The position numbers were made by a program, and so were the translations under genes. 64,000 bases of DNA from Armatimonadota bacterium (GTDB lineage: Bacteria; Armatimonadota; Fimbriimonadia; Fimbriimonadales; GBS-DC): NCBI GenBank assembly GCA_013359125.1, contig JABWCR010000012.1, forward strand, positions 1 to 64,000, written 5' to 3'. The notes under the pieces are model-generated. The model saw only the letters and a program-made list of their open reading frames with translations, did no database searches and had not been told where the DNA came from. This document shows, in pieces, positions 27,242 through 36,976 of the stretch. Numbering within the stretch: position 1 is the stretch's first letter; every line of letters starts with the position of its first letter.

Positions 27242-27266
27242 ATTATACCCTAATCTTCGGTAGAAT
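27242..27266. promoter_or_regulatory. Divergent promoters for rpmA and trpD
   Basis: Minus strand: GG-TATAAT (27242-27247) with a leader of about 20 nt containing GGAGG, serving rpmA. Plus strand: GG-TAGAAT (27261-27266), 6 nt before the trpD ATG, a leaderless arrangement. The pair shows both start modes side by side. Confidence 0.65.
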
Positions 27267-27272
27267 AGCCGC

Positions 27273-28277
27273 ATGTCCGTCGTTCGCAAAGCTATCCATG
27301 CCGAACCGCTGACCGAGCAAGAAGCCGGCGATCTGCTCCATGCCATCGCCTCGGGCGACGCGACGCCCGTACAAATCGCGGGAGCCCTGATCGCACTGCG
27401 CACTCGCGGCGAGACGACCGACGAAATTGCCGGCATGGCGCGCGCTATGCGAGAACTGAGCGAGAAGGTCAACGCGAAATCTGAGAATCTATTGGACACC
27501 TGCGGCACGGGCGGCGACCGTTGCAACACCTTTAACATCTCGACCGCCGCCGCGTTTATTGCCGCTGCCGCAGGAGCAAAGATCGCCAAACATGGCAATC
27601 GCGCCGTCAGCAGCCCTTGCGGTTCGGCAGATGTGCTTGAAGCGCTCGGCATCAAGATCGACCTCGCGCCGCCGGATGTCGCGCGGGCCATCAATCAGGT
27701 CGGCATCGGATTCATGTTTGCGCCAGTGATGCATCCCGCCATGAAGGGCGCCGCGCCGATCCGCAGAGAGTTGGGCGCCCGCACCATTTTCAACCTTCTT
27801 GGCCCTCTCACCAATCCAGCCGGAGCCAAAATCCAGCTCTTAGGCGTCTTTGATAAGAAATGGGTGAGACCGGTTGCTGAAGCGCTGGGCCAATTAGGCT
27901 CCAAACGAGCGTTGGTCGTTCATGGCGAGGTCGGACTCGACGAAATATCGCCGGTCGGGACAACCTTTGCGGCCCTTCTGGACGAAAGCAGCGCGGTAAC
28001 CGAGATAACGCTTTCGCCGTCAGATTTTGGATTGAAAGAGGTAGAATTGTCGCAGATCGAAGCGGGCGCTTCGCCGTCCGAGAACGCGGAGAAGCTACGG
28101 CTCGCCTTGAGCGAACCCGGGCATCCTTGTTCCGTGTCGGCAACGTTGAACGCAGCCGCCGCGATCTGGCTATGCGGTCTTGCGCCGACTCTGCTCGTCG
28201 CGGCCCACCTTGCTCAGGAGGCCGTAGGGTCGGGAGAGGCCCTTGCAAAGGTAGAGGAGCTTATCCGCTTCGCCTAA
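27273..28277 (+). CDS. trpD: Anthranilate phosphoribosyltransferase
   Basis: The second enzyme of tryptophan synthesis, joining anthranilate and PRPP. Its 334 residues are typical. Motifs are [21 protein letters not shown] (PRPP-binding), [21 protein letters not shown] and GPLTNPAGA. It stands alone without trpE/G/C in the window. A -10 lies 6 nt before the ATG. Confidence 0.95.
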   Translation: MSVVRKAIHAEPLTEQEAGDLLHAIASGDATPVQIAGALIALRTRGETTDEIAGMARAMRELSEKVNAKSENLLDTCGTGGDRCNTFNISTAAAFIAAAAGAKIAKHGNRAVSSPCGSADVLEALGIKIDLAPPDVARAINQVGIGFMFAPVMHPAMKGAAPIRRELGARTIFNLLGPLTNPAGAKIQLLGVFDKKWVRPVAEALGQLGSKRALVVHGEVGLDEISPVGTTFAALLDESSAVTEITLSPSDFGLKEVELSQIEAGASPSENAEKLRLALSEPGHPCSVSATLNAAAAIWLCGLAPTLLVAAHLAQEAVGSGEALAKVEELIRFA

Positions 28278-28298
28278 CCGAACTTAGGAGGCAACAAG

Positions 28299-28916
28299 AT
28301 GAAAACGGTTCTAACCGCAGTCGCAGCTCTGACGCTGTTTGCCTTTGCCATCGCGCAAGACTGCTCGATGTGCAAGGCGATGATGAAGGTCGAAGAGTTG
28401 GGCAAATCGCCGATGGGCAACATGCTGAAGCTGAGCAACGGCGCTCTGAGCTACTCAACTATCAACGAGGGCAAGAACGTCAAGGACTTACACGCCGTAG
28501 CTGTCTCGATCTGTAACATGATGACCAAACCCCCGGCAGACGCTTGCGACCAGTGCAAGACTGTGTCGAGCATGATGGCAGGGGTCGAATTCGACGTGAT
28601 GCAAGGCAAGACCGGCGTGGTCGTCGTGATGACCAGTTCCAAACCCGAAACCGTCAAGATGCTCCATACGATGTTTGTTACGCCTGCGTCTGCACCAACG
28701 GCTAGTCCTACGCCGGGCGCCGCAAACCCAGGCAAGTCGACGAGCGATCGAGAGGACTTTGCCGGAAAGGGCGACGGAATCGAGACTTGCCCCGTGATGG
28801 GAATGGCCGTCAAGAAGGAGCACTTTGTCGAGCACAACGGCCGAAAGGTTTACATGTGCTGCGCCATGTGCGTCGGCCAGTTCAAGCGAGACCCAGGCAA
28901 ATACGTCAAGAACTAA
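28299..28916 (+). CDS. Secreted YHS-domain, Cys-rich protein
   Basis: A 205-residue exported protein: signal peptide (1-19, AIA|Q), an N-terminal Cys pair DCSMCKAMM, a middle domain with DACDQC, a Thr/Pro/Ala linker, and a C-terminal YHS-like metal-binding module TCPVMGMAVKKEHFVEHNGRKVYMCCAMCVGQFKRDPGKY. YHS domains bind copper or other soft metals, and a Cu-ATPase lies 2 kb away, so periplasmic metal handling is plausible but inferred. AGGAGG is 7 nt before the ATG. Confidence 0.78.
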   Translation: MKTVLTAVAALTLFAFAIAQDCSMCKAMMKVEELGKSPMGNMLKLSNGALSYSTINEGKNVKDLHAVAVSICNMMTKPPADACDQCKTVSSMMAGVEFDVMQGKTGVVVVMTSSKPETVKMLHTMFVTPASAPTASPTPGAANPGKSTSDREDFAGKGDGIETCPVMGMAVKKEHFVEHNGRKVYMCCAMCVGQFKRDPGKYVKN

Positions 28917-28943
28917 CTCGAACTTGAGCGCGCCCGCCCAGAC

Positions 28944-30821
28944 ATGATCGCCTTTTCGGGCGACCAAGTTTCCGATCCGTCATTCTGGCTTTCCAGAGAG
29001 TGGCTGGAGACGAACGGTCTGGGCGGGTACGCCATGTCCACCATCGCGGGCCTTAACTCGCGCCGATACCATGGACTATTGGTTGCCGCGCTCGGTTCGC
29101 CGGTCAACCGCTACGTTTTGCTGTCCAAGTTAGAAGAAACCCTTCTCATCGATGGCCAACCCTTTGAACTTTCCACCAATCACTACTCAGGCGCTACCCA
29201 CCCGCAAGGCTATCGATACTTAACCGAATTCCGCCTCGATCCAGGCCCTGTCTGGACTTTCAACGTTGACGGACGTCTGATCGAAAAGCGTCTCTTCATG
29301 CCGGACGAAGAGAACGCAGTCGTTACCCAATATCGCACGATCGATGGATCGGGCTACAGAACAAGGCGATCCAGCGGCGCCTGTCAACTGATCTTACGCC
29401 CTCTGATCGCCTTTCGCGACTACCACAGCCTGACGCGCGAAAACCACGACCTCGATCCCGAATGGCGGATCGAGCCGCACGGAACCAGCCTCCAACCCTA
29501 TGCTTCGCTCCCCAGACTTCACTTCTGCTTCCAGCGGATGGGCGTTACAAACGTCGGCCAATGGTATCGCCAATTCGACTATCATCACGAGCGCGAGCGC
29601 GGTCTTGAGCATCAAGAAGACCTCTTTTGTCCCTTCGAACTCCAAACGGACTTATCCTCCGATCAAGCGGCACAGCTCGCCGTCGGCCTCCATCCCGATG
29701 CACCGTTCGAAATCAAACGAAAATCGATCGCGGATCATTACATCGTCCGACGCGGCACAGGCCATACCGTCATCGCCGGCTATCCCTGGTTTGGCGATTG
29801 GGGCCGCGACACCTTTATCGCCCTGCCTGGACTTGCCCTGGTAACCGGGCGGCACGAAATCGCGCGATCCATCCTCACGGAGTACGGCAAACTCTTCAAC
29901 CAAGGCCTGCTACCCAATCGATTCATCGAAGGCGCCGACCAGCCGGAATACAACACCGTCGATGCGACGCTTTGGTACTTCGAGGCGCTTCGAGCCTATC
30001 TTGAGTATTCAGACGACCGATCCGTTTTTGGCGACGGCCTGTTGGAACGACTCGTAGAATCCATCGATTGGCACACCAAGGGCACGCTGCACGGAATCGG
30101 TATGGACGAGGACGGCCTCCTTTCTGCAGGCGCCCCCGGCCTGCAACTAACCTGGATGGACGCGAAAGTCGGCGATTGGGTCGTAACGCCGCGCATGGGC
30201 AAACCGGTCGAGATTCAAGCCCTTTGGCATAACGCCCTGCTCTGCCTTGGCGAGTGGACGGGCGATGCAAAGTACGCTCAGATAGCTCAAAGGGCCAAGG
30301 TCAGCTTCGACGCCCTCTTTTGGAACGGTCGCTACTTTGACGACGTTGCGGGCGATCGTTCTCTCCGACCCAATCAGATCTTCGCCCTGAGCCTTGCACA
30401 TTCGATCGCGCGCTCCGACCGCGCACTGCCTGTGCTGGAGACCGTCGAGCAAGAATTGCTGACCCCCTTTGGCCTGCGAACCCTATCGCCCAACGACCCC
30501 GATTATCGACCCCATTGCGAAGGCGACCGGCTATCTCGAGACGGCGCCTATCATCAAGGCACTGTATGGACATGGCTCGCTGGACACTTTTGGACGGCAG
30601 CGATCCGGCATCAAGGCGACGAGGCCAAAGAACGCGCATCCGCATGGCTACAAGGCTTAGAATCTCACCTAAACGAAGCCTGCGTCGGCCACGTTTCAGA
30701 GATTTTTGACGCCGAACCGCCACACATGCCTCGCGGCTGCCCCGCGCAAGCCTGGAGCATCGCCGAGATTTTGCGCCTAAAAGCCCTGCTTACCTTAGAT
30801 AAAGCAGACGGAGCGCATTGA
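28944..30821 (+). CDS. Glycogen debranching enzyme (amylo-alpha-1,6-glucosidase)
   Basis: A 625-residue enzyme with the archaeal/bacterial GDE layout. The N-terminal GDE_N domain starts FWLSREWLETNGLGGYAMSTIAGLNSRRYHGLLVAA. The C-terminal (alpha/alpha)6 GH133-type domain has GYPWFGDWGRDTFIALPGLALVTGR, RFIEGADQPEYNTVDATLW and YHQGTVWTWLAGHF. It removes alpha-1,6 branches from glycogen or similar glucans in the cytosol. Its last 32 bases overlap the convergent Cu-ATPase gene. No ribosome site is obvious at ATG 28944. Confidence 0.9.
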   Translation: MIAFSGDQVSDPSFWLSREWLETNGLGGYAMSTIAGLNSRRYHGLLVAALGSPVNRYVLLSKLEETLLIDGQPFELSTNHYSGATHPQGYRYLTEFRLDPGPVWTFNVDGRLIEKRLFMPDEENAVVTQYRTIDGSGYRTRRSSGACQLILRPLIAFRDYHSLTRENHDLDPEWRIEPHGTSLQPYASLPRLHFCFQRMGVTNVGQWYRQFDYHHERERGLEHQEDLFCPFELQTDLSSDQAAQLAVGLHPDAPFEIKRKSIADHYIVRRGTGHTVIAGYPWFGDWGRDTFIALPGLALVTGRHEIARSILTEYGKLFNQGLLPNRFIEGADQPEYNTVDATLWYFEALRAYLEYSDDRSVFGDGLLERLVESIDWHTKGTLHGIGMDEDGLLSAGAPGLQLTWMDAKVGDWVVTPRMGKPVEIQALWHNALLCLGEWTGDAKYAQIAQRAKVSFDALFWNGRYFDDVAGDRSLRPNQIFALSLAHSIARSDRALPVLETVEQELLTPFGLRTLSPNDPDYRPHCEGDRLSRDGAYHQGTVWTWLAGHFWTAAIRHQGDEAKERASAWLQGLESHLNEACVGHVSEIFDAEPPHMPRGCPAQAWSIAEILRLKALLTLDKADGAH

Positions 30822-32886
30822 AAACGACCGATAGCGAACTGAGGCTCATGGCGCCCGCTGCGATCATCGGATCCAACCGCCCTGCAAGCGCAATCGGAAT
30901 CGCGATCGCATTGTAAAGAAAAGCCAAACCCAAGTTCGATCGTATGGTCGCGGCCATCGCCCGAGAGACTCTCAATGCGATGGGAAGAGAACGCAGATCG
31001 TTGTTCAATAGGATCAAATCCGCGCTCTCTGCAGCCAAACCGGTTCCGGCCCCCACCGCGATGCCCAGATCCGCGCTGGCCAGCGCGGGCGCATCGTTGA
31101 TGCCGTCGCCCACAAAGGCTACTTTCTTTCCCTGCGCTTGCAACGTTCGCACCAATTCGGCCTTCTGATCGGGCAACATCTCGGCCAGGACGTTCTCTGG
31201 CGACACGCCGACAGCCTCCGCCATTCGCATCACCGCCTCGCGCCGATCGCCCGAACAGATGTACAGTTCGATGCCCGCTTCTTGCAATCTGCGTATAGCC
31301 TCGGCGCCTTCGGGAGTAGGCTCGTCTGCAAACACAAAGCCCAAAGATGCCTTGCCATCCACTGCCAGCACAACGGGATAATCTGCCGCTCCGTTTAGTT
31401 CTATACCGATTTGAGAAAGAAACCTTGGACTGCCGATGGCGACCCCAACGCCGTCGATTTCACCCATCGCCCCGCCGCCGGGAACGATTCTCACATTCTC
31501 TACAGATTTCACAACGCCAGGCGCATAAGCCACGATCGCCCTCGCCAAGGGATGATCGGCCATTTTCTCTAGCGCAGACGCATAGGCCAGATTCGCTTCT
31601 AAATCGCCGCCGAAAAGCGCGGTATCGACCACCACCGGATTGCCCGCGGTCAAGGTGCCGGTCTTGTCCAGCACAACCGCGTCCAACCGCCTTACCCGCT
31701 CCAATGCCTCGATGCCCTTCACTACAATGCCCGATCTCGAGGCCCGCGCAGTGCCCGTCAAAATGGCGATTGGCGCAGCCAACCCAAGCGCGCAGGGACA
31801 CGCGATCACCAGAACGCTCACGCCGGTCAGTATCGATTTTGCAGCATCCTTCGTGATCAAGAACCAGACCGCGACCGAAACAAGCGCCAAGACAATGATT
31901 GCAGGCACAAACACAGCCGAAATTCGATCCGCCAGCCGCTGCAAAGCCGCCTTGCTCGCCTGCGCCGTCTCCACCGCATTGGCAACCTGCTGAATGAGCG
32001 TGTCCTCGCCCACCGCCGTCGCGATCAGTTCGATCGCCCCATCGGTTACGATCGATCCGGCGATAGCGCGCTCGCCTTCTCCCTTCGATACGGGTACAGG
32101 CTCCCCCGTTAAGGCTGATTCCTCTATCCAGGCAGCGCCCGAAACAACCTCCCCATCCACCGGAACCCGATCGCCCGCGCGCACCAGCAGTTTGTCCCCA
32201 ATCCTCGCCTCGCCGAGCTCCGATTCGACATACTCCCCATTTCTCTCCACCATGATTCGCCGCGGCAAGAGCGTCCAGACGCTCGCCAATGCTTCTCTTG
32301 CTCGCCGCTTCGCCGTCTCCTCGATTCGCTTGCCCAAAAGGATCAATGTGATAATGACCGCCGAAGCCTCAAAGTATAAGTTTCCGTGATTAGACATCAA
32401 CAATACGGCAACGCTGTAGACAAATGCGGCCGTCGATCCTAGCACGATCAGCGTCTCCATGTTGGGCGCTTTCGCTAGGGTCGCGCTCCAAGCGCTCCTA
32501 TAAAAAGGCAGCCCAGCGCCAAACTGCACCGGCAGAGTCAAAGCAAACAGCAGCCAGCCTAACTCGTGAGTCTTGTCGTGCATAAACATCGAAATGGCTA
32601 CGACAGGAAGCGAAAACACGACTGCAAGCCAAAGCCGGGCCGCCGTATAGATTTCTCGATGCGGCGCCGTTGCATCGGCCTTGTGAGCGTCAAAGCCTGC
32701 TTTTCGAATCGCCTCGATCAACCGCTCGACCGAAACTGACGGGTCCACCTGAAACTCGCCCTTCTCCGTCGCAAAGTTAACCTGACTCTCCAACACCCCG
32801 TCCACTTTGGAGACGACCTTCTCGATCCGCCTGGCACAGGCGGCGCAAGTCATCCCGGTAATCTTCAGTCTCACCCGTTCGGCCAT
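30790..32886 (-). CDS. copA: Copper-type P1B ATPase
   Basis: An inner-membrane ATPase exporting Cu(I) or Ag(I), 698 residues. A single N-terminal HMA domain carries GMTCAAC (Cys14, Cys17), with the intramembrane CPC in VIACPCALGLAAP (about 363-365), DKTGTLT with the phosphorylated Asp (about 406), GDGINDAPAL, and C-terminal helices ending SLSSLSVVFNALRL. ATG 32884-32886 is chosen because TATAAT lies 6 nt upstream and the HMA domain begins at once; the longer frame adds an unrelated N terminus. No CopZ or CueR is adjacent. Confidence 0.93.
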   Translation of the reverse strand: MAERVRLKITGMTCAACARRIEKVVSKVDGVLESQVNFATEKGEFQVDPSVSVERLIEAIRKAGFDAHKADATAPHREIYTAARLWLAVVFSLPVVAISMFMHDKTHELGWLLFALTLPVQFGAGLPFYRSAWSATLAKAPNMETLIVLGSTAAFVYSVAVLLMSNHGNLYFEASAVIITLILLGKRIEETAKRRAREALASVWTLLPRRIMVERNGEYVESELGEARIGDKLLVRAGDRVPVDGEVVSGAAWIEESALTGEPVPVSKGEGERAIAGSIVTDGAIELIATAVGEDTLIQQVANAVETAQASKAALQRLADRISAVFVPAIIVLALVSVAVWFLITKDAAKSILTGVSVLVIACPCALGLAAPIAILTGTARASRSGIVVKGIEALERVRRLDAVVLDKTGTLTAGNPVVVDTALFGGDLEANLAYASALEKMADHPLARAIVAYAPGVVKSVENVRIVPGGGAMGEIDGVGVAIGSPRFLSQIGIELNGAADYPVVLAVDGKASLGFVFADEPTPEGAEAIRRLQEAGIELYICSGDRREAVMRMAEAVGVSPENVLAEMLPDQKAELVRTLQAQGKKVAFVGDGINDAPALASADLGIAVGAGTGLAAESADLILLNNDLRSLPIALRVSRAMAATIRSNLGLAFLYNAIAIPIALAGRLDPMIAAGAMSLSSLSVVFNALRLLYLR

Positions 32887-32892
32887 GGCTCG

Positions 32893-32898
32893 ATTATA
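32893..32898 (-). promoter_or_regulatory. -10 element of the Cu-ATPase gene
   Basis: GG-TATAAT on the minus strand, 6 nt from the ATG; no room for a ribosome site. No obvious CueR- or CsoR-type operator is seen. Confidence 0.6.
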
Positions 32899-32979
32899 CC
32901 GACGCCCGGCTAATTCGAACTGGGAGATATGCCATAATCGAAAAGTGTCGGGCCATGCCCGGCGACAAGGCAAGAACGA

Positions 32980-34608
32980 ATGGCATACCAGGCTCCAAGA
33001 GTCAAGCGATCGGGCACGATCTGGGATTCGATCCTGGACGGATGGGGCTCCATTGCCAACTGGCTGACCGCCGAAAGGCTAGCCATGGGCACCTTTTTGC
33101 TCTTCGTCATCGCCGCCAATATCACCATCCTGTATCTGTTCCTTTCCGATAGGATGTCCCTTGCGATATTGGTCGCCGTCCTTGGTCTGATTGCTCCGCT
33201 CTCCTTTTTTTGGCCGCATATCGGATTGGTCGTCTTTGTTGCCGTAACCGCCGGCGGCTTTGTCAACGCGATCCACTTTGTTACCGAAGGCGCGAGCGGC
33301 GAACGAACTTTGTCGCTCGTTATGGCTGTCGCTCTGAGCGCGCGAGCGCTTTGGGAATGGGTCGGAATACCTCGCGACAAGCGCCCTAAAATCCTTTCCG
33401 GTCTGGTCTTCTTCCTCTTGCTGTTCCAATCTTTCTATCTACTGCATATCGCCTATATCTACATTTTCGACCCGGACATCAGAGGAACGGACATCTACGT
33501 TAAGGAATTCGCGGCCGGATTTTGGAAACCGACTTTCCGCTACTTCGACCACCTGCCGCTGTGGCTGATGGTCATCCCGGCGATGGTGATTCTAAGTAAG
33601 CCGGAACGCCTTAAAACAGTTATAGCAGGCTTTATCATTCTCGCGCTTTGGTCGACGGTCATCACGGTCTGGGAGTACATCTCTCCATTGCCGCGCGAGC
33701 TGAAAATCGCCTTCAAACTGTTCCAAACCGGTGAATCGGCGGAAGGCAACCGTATCTTAAGTTCGCCTGGATATATGCTCGTATTCTTCCTCGGGATGCT
33801 GTTAGTCGCCTTCAAAGGCCTGAATGCAAAATTAAACGGCTTTTGGGTTTGGGCAGTCTTCGGCTTGGTCATGATTGCGTTCGCCTCTTGGAAGGGGCGA
33901 ATCATTTGGGGCTTGTTTGCAGCGTCGGTGCCTTTCCTAATGTTTATGAAGCCCCGCGAAGCCGTCGCAAGACATCTTACGACGGCTTTTGCCTTCTGTC
34001 TTGTGGTGGCCGCCGCCTTGTTCCACCCTGCCGTCAACGACCAAGCGACCAAGATTTGGGTCGAAGTCGCAACCCGTTTTGAAAAGACGTTCGACCCTCG
34101 CGACTATACGGGCCAAGGCTCGTTTGCCTGGCGGGTGATCGAAGCTCGATACGCCATCGATACTTGGTCCCACGGCACCATGTTCCAAAAGTGGTTCGGG
34201 CAAGGTCTTCAAACTCCATACGGCTTCTACGAGACTGTGCCGATGACCCGATGGGGATTTGGCGGCACATGGCAGAAAACACACATCCATAATCAGTATG
34301 TCGGCGCGCTCCTGCGCATTGGCATCGTAGGGCTGTTTCTCTATCTGTTGCTGATCGGCGCTTTTTTCTATCGCCTGTTTGTCGTCTGGAAGGTAACCGA
34401 CAACCGATACGCACGGGCGTTCGTCCTATCGCTCGGAGCGTTCATGGTCTCCCTCTTCATCTTTCAGGCTTTCCACATCATGATTAGCCAGCCCGAGGCG
34501 CTCCCCATCATCGTCATCGGCTGGGCCATCCTCGAACTCATTCCTTACTACAAACGCATTGGCTTCATTCAAGACGAGCCCAAGAGCGTCGAAGCCGCCG
34601 CGAGCTAA
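32980..34608 (+). CDS. O-antigen polymerase/ligase-like membrane protein
   Basis: A 542-residue polytopic inner-membrane protein with about 12 hydrophobic helices. A long extracytoplasmic loop before the last helices holds a Wzy_C/WaaL-like stretch with HIHNQYVGALLRIGIVGLFLYL, as in O-antigen ligases and Wzy polymerases. It probably assembles or transfers a surface polysaccharide. It begins a block with a flippase and a GT2 enzyme. A 5-bp palindrome (about 32950-32961) precedes the ATG. Ligase versus polymerase cannot be decided. Confidence 0.75.
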   Translation: MAYQAPRVKRSGTIWDSILDGWGSIANWLTAERLAMGTFLLFVIAANITILYLFLSDRMSLAILVAVLGLIAPLSFFWPHIGLVVFVAVTAGGFVNAIHFVTEGASGERTLSLVMAVALSARALWEWVGIPRDKRPKILSGLVFFLLLFQSFYLLHIAYIYIFDPDIRGTDIYVKEFAAGFWKPTFRYFDHLPLWLMVIPAMVILSKPERLKTVIAGFIILALWSTVITVWEYISPLPRELKIAFKLFQTGESAEGNRILSSPGYMLVFFLGMLLVAFKGLNAKLNGFWVWAVFGLVMIAFASWKGRIIWGLFAASVPFLMFMKPREAVARHLTTAFAFCLVVAAALFHPAVNDQATKIWVEVATRFEKTFDPRDYTGQGSFAWRVIEARYAIDTWSHGTMFQKWFGQGLQTPYGFYETVPMTRWGFGGTWQKTHIHNQYVGALLRIGIVGLFLYLLLIGAFFYRLFVVWKVTDNRYARAFVLSLGAFMVSLFIFQAFHIMISQPEALPIIVIGWAILELIPYYKRIGFIQDEPKSVEAAAS

Positions 34609-34617
34609 CGGGCGCAA

Positions 34618-36075
34618 ATGCCCCCGGATACCCCTAAAAAGCAAACTGTAAGGCGAGAGCTCTTTACCGGCATGGCCTGGCTCACCTCTGCCTCGCTGCT
34701 GGGACGAACCGCCGCATTCCTGTCGCTCATTGTCGTTGCCCGCCACGTAACGCCCGCCGAGTTCGGCATCTTTCGCATGGTGGCCGACCTGGTCATCGTC
34801 ATGGAACTGTTTCGAGACATCGGAATGGCGCGCGCGCTCCAAACCTATTCGGGCGACCGAAAAATGGCCTGCGACGTTACCTTTCACATCTCGAACGCCG
34901 CAGGGCTAGTGATGTTCGCCCTCGCGCTCATCTTTGCCGGCGATGTCGCACGGTTCTATAACACGCCCGAAGTCGAATCGCTCCTGCGCGTGATGGCGAT
35001 CACCATTGTCTTGAACACGCTGACCGTCGTGCCGCGCGTGATCATGCAGCTAGAGCGCCGATGGGATCAATTGGCGATCAGCGAGTTTGCCCCGCAACTG
35101 CTCGGCGCCATCGTGCTGGTGGTCGGCGCGATCAACGGCTACGCCTATTGGAGCTACGCAGCCTCCGTCCTGATTCGGTGCGGGGGCACAATGGCGCTGG
35201 CTTACTGGATCAACGGCTGGCGGCCCCGCAAGCAGTTCAGTTGGCCGGTCGCGCGAGAACTGTTCGCCTTCGGAAAGTGGGCCTATCTCGACCTGCTCCT
35301 CTATGCGGGGGTCATCACCTTCGCCGATAGCATCTACCTGGGTCGCTTCCAGGGAGCGCACGAATTGGGACTGTACGGCCAAGCCAACAACCTTGTGCAA
35401 GTAACCTTTCAAGTAGTCGTGCTTCCGCTCGACCGCATCGCCATCGTCATGGTCGCAGACGCCAATCGAGAGAACAAGGCTTATGCGCATTTGGTACAGA
35501 TCACCTACTACGTCGCCCTGCTCATGGCGCCTCTCTACGCCTTTCTTATGCTCTTCCCGGAGTTGATTATTGGGGTCGTGCTGTCGGAACGCTGGATTGG
35601 AGCCGCGCCGATACTTCAGGTATTGGCGCTTAACTGGTTTTTCGTCGGAGTCTTCACAACGCCTCTCAGAAACTACTTCCTAGGCACCGTGCGGCCCAAG
35701 CTGCTCGCCTATTCCATCACCCCTTCCATCATCTTCATCTTCGTCATGTACTGGCTCAGCGGCGGATCCTACAACGGCGTCCAAATCGCTTGGCTCTTCT
35801 TGGCCAGCCGACTGATCCACATTGCCTTGAGCCTCTTTTTTATGAAGGCGGACAAAGAGCCCCTTTGGCCTCTGTTCGCTCGCCTCTGGAAGCCCTTGCT
35901 TTGCGTCGGCGTTGCAGCACCCTCAGCATGGTATTTGTCTAAGTTTGCTGCGCAAGAGTTTGTCTCATTGCTCATTGCAACGGTCGTTTTCTTTGGCCTC
36001 TACGGCGCCTTTTGGACCAAGCCGATCCTCGCCATCGTCAAGCGGCGCAGACAATCCGTGCCATCAGATTCGTAG
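34618..36075 (+). CDS. Polysaccharide flippase (MOP/Wzx family)
   Basis: A 485-residue membrane protein with 14 predicted helices. It opens with FTGMAWLTSASLLGRTAAFLSLIVVARHVTPAEFGIFRMV, the standard start of Wzx/RfbX-type flippases. It should move lipid-linked saccharide across the inner membrane. It starts 9 nt after the polymerase/ligase gene and is probably cotranscribed. Confidence 0.88.
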   Translation: MPPDTPKKQTVRRELFTGMAWLTSASLLGRTAAFLSLIVVARHVTPAEFGIFRMVADLVIVMELFRDIGMARALQTYSGDRKMACDVTFHISNAAGLVMFALALIFAGDVARFYNTPEVESLLRVMAITIVLNTLTVVPRVIMQLERRWDQLAISEFAPQLLGAIVLVVGAINGYAYWSYAASVLIRCGGTMALAYWINGWRPRKQFSWPVARELFAFGKWAYLDLLLYAGVITFADSIYLGRFQGAHELGLYGQANNLVQVTFQVVVLPLDRIAIVMVADANRENKAYAHLVQITYYVALLMAPLYAFLMLFPELIIGVVLSERWIGAAPILQVLALNWFFVGVFTTPLRNYFLGTVRPKLLAYSITPSIIFIFVMYWLSGGSYNGVQIAWLFLASRLIHIALSLFFMKADKEPLWPLFARLWKPLLCVGVAAPSAWYLSKFAAQEFVSLLIATVVFFGLYGAFWTKPILAIVKRRRQSVPSDS

Positions 36076-36076
36076 G

Positions 36077-36082
36077 TATACT
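36077..36082 (+). promoter_or_regulatory. -10 element of GT2 gene, overlapping the flippase stop
   Basis: GG-TATACT starts at the last base of the flippase stop codon and ends 8 nt before the GT2 ATG. It suggests an internal leaderless promoter within the polysaccharide block. Confidence 0.5.
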
Positions 36083-36090
36083 TCGGCCTC

Positions 36091-36780
36091 ATGCAGGCCG
36101 ACCCGCTCGTCTCCGTTATCGTGCCGGTCTACAACGAGAGGCACACCATCTCCGAAGTCTTGCGTCGATTGCGCGACGCTCCCTTTCGCAAAGAGATCAT
36201 CGTAGTCGACGACCATTCGGACGATGGCACCTGGGAAATTCTTCAAAAAGAGTCGGACATTTCGCTTGCTCGACACGATAAGAACTCCGGCAAAGGCAGT
36301 GCAATCCGTACCGGCATTGCAATGGCTACTGGCGACATCGTCATCATCCAAGACGCCGACCTCGAATACGACCCGACAGAAATCCCCGAGGTGATCAGGC
36401 CGATCGTCGAAGGTCGCACAACCGTCTCCTACGGCAATCGCTTTAGCCAAGGTCTTCCAAAGGAGATGCCATTGCCGAACAAGATCGCCAATCGACTTCT
36501 CTCGCTGGCCGTTCGCATTCTCTACCGTTACCCGCTCCAAGACGAAGCGACCTGCTACAAGGCCTTTGAAGCAGGAACGTTGAAACAAATGAACCTGACC
36601 TGTACCGGCTTCGAGTTCTGCCCCGAAGTAACGGCCAAGTCGCTGCGCCAAGGGATTCGAATTGTAGAAGTTTCGCTTTACAAATATCGACCAAGGACCA
36701 AGAAGGGCGGCAAAAAGATTCGTTGGACGGACGGCGTGCAGGCTTTTTGGACGCTGATCAAACAGAGGTTTGGTCGATGA
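36091..36780 (+). CDS. GT2 glycosyltransferase, polyprenyl-phosphate sugar synthase type
   Basis: A 229-residue soluble glycosyltransferase like dolichyl/undecaprenyl-phosphate mannosyl- or glucosyltransferases: VSVIVPVYNERHTISEVLRRL, VVDDHSDDGTW, NSGKGSAIRTGIAMATGDIVIIQDADLEYDP with its DAD metal site, then YGNRF and the C-terminal VEVSLYKYRPRTKKGGKKIRW. It lacks membrane helices. It probably loads a sugar onto a lipid carrier for the neighbouring surface-polysaccharide genes. Confidence 0.88.
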   Translation: MQADPLVSVIVPVYNERHTISEVLRRLRDAPFRKEIIVVDDHSDDGTWEILQKESDISLARHDKNSGKGSAIRTGIAMATGDIVIIQDADLEYDPTEIPEVIRPIVEGRTTVSYGNRFSQGLPKEMPLPNKIANRLLSLAVRILYRYPLQDEATCYKAFEAGTLKQMNLTCTGFEFCPEVTAKSLRQGIRIVEVSLYKYRPRTKKGGKKIRWTDGVQAFWTLIKQRFGR

Positions 36781-36833
36781 AACCTGCGAGAGGACCGAAT
36801 CGTCTAAAAGATGTCTAAACCAATCCGCCAGGG

Positions 36834-36863
36834 TTGCAATCGCCCTGGTCTTTGTGCTAGACT
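36834..36863 (+). promoter_or_regulatory. Sigma70-type promoter of the SLH porin gene
   Basis: -35 TTGCAA (36834-36839), an 18-nt spacer, and -10 TAGACT (36858-36863) preceded by TGC (extended -10). The leader is about 105 nt and GC-rich, ending with AAGGAGG. A second promoter with the same TTGCAA -35 stands before fliM. Confidence 0.65.
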
Positions 36864-36976
36864 CCATGCTGTAGCATTAGGAACCGCGGTTGGCCGGTAG
36901 CGCGGCGCGAAAGGCAACAAGGAAATTTTCGCACGGGCGGCCAGGCAGAGCGCGGAAACTCACTCAAGGAGGAGAG

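Noticed and set aside
32887-32973. A 29-residue N-terminal extension of the Cu-ATPase
   Set aside because: The extension lies upstream of TATAAT and does not resemble ATPase sequence; the HMA domain starts right after ATG 32886.
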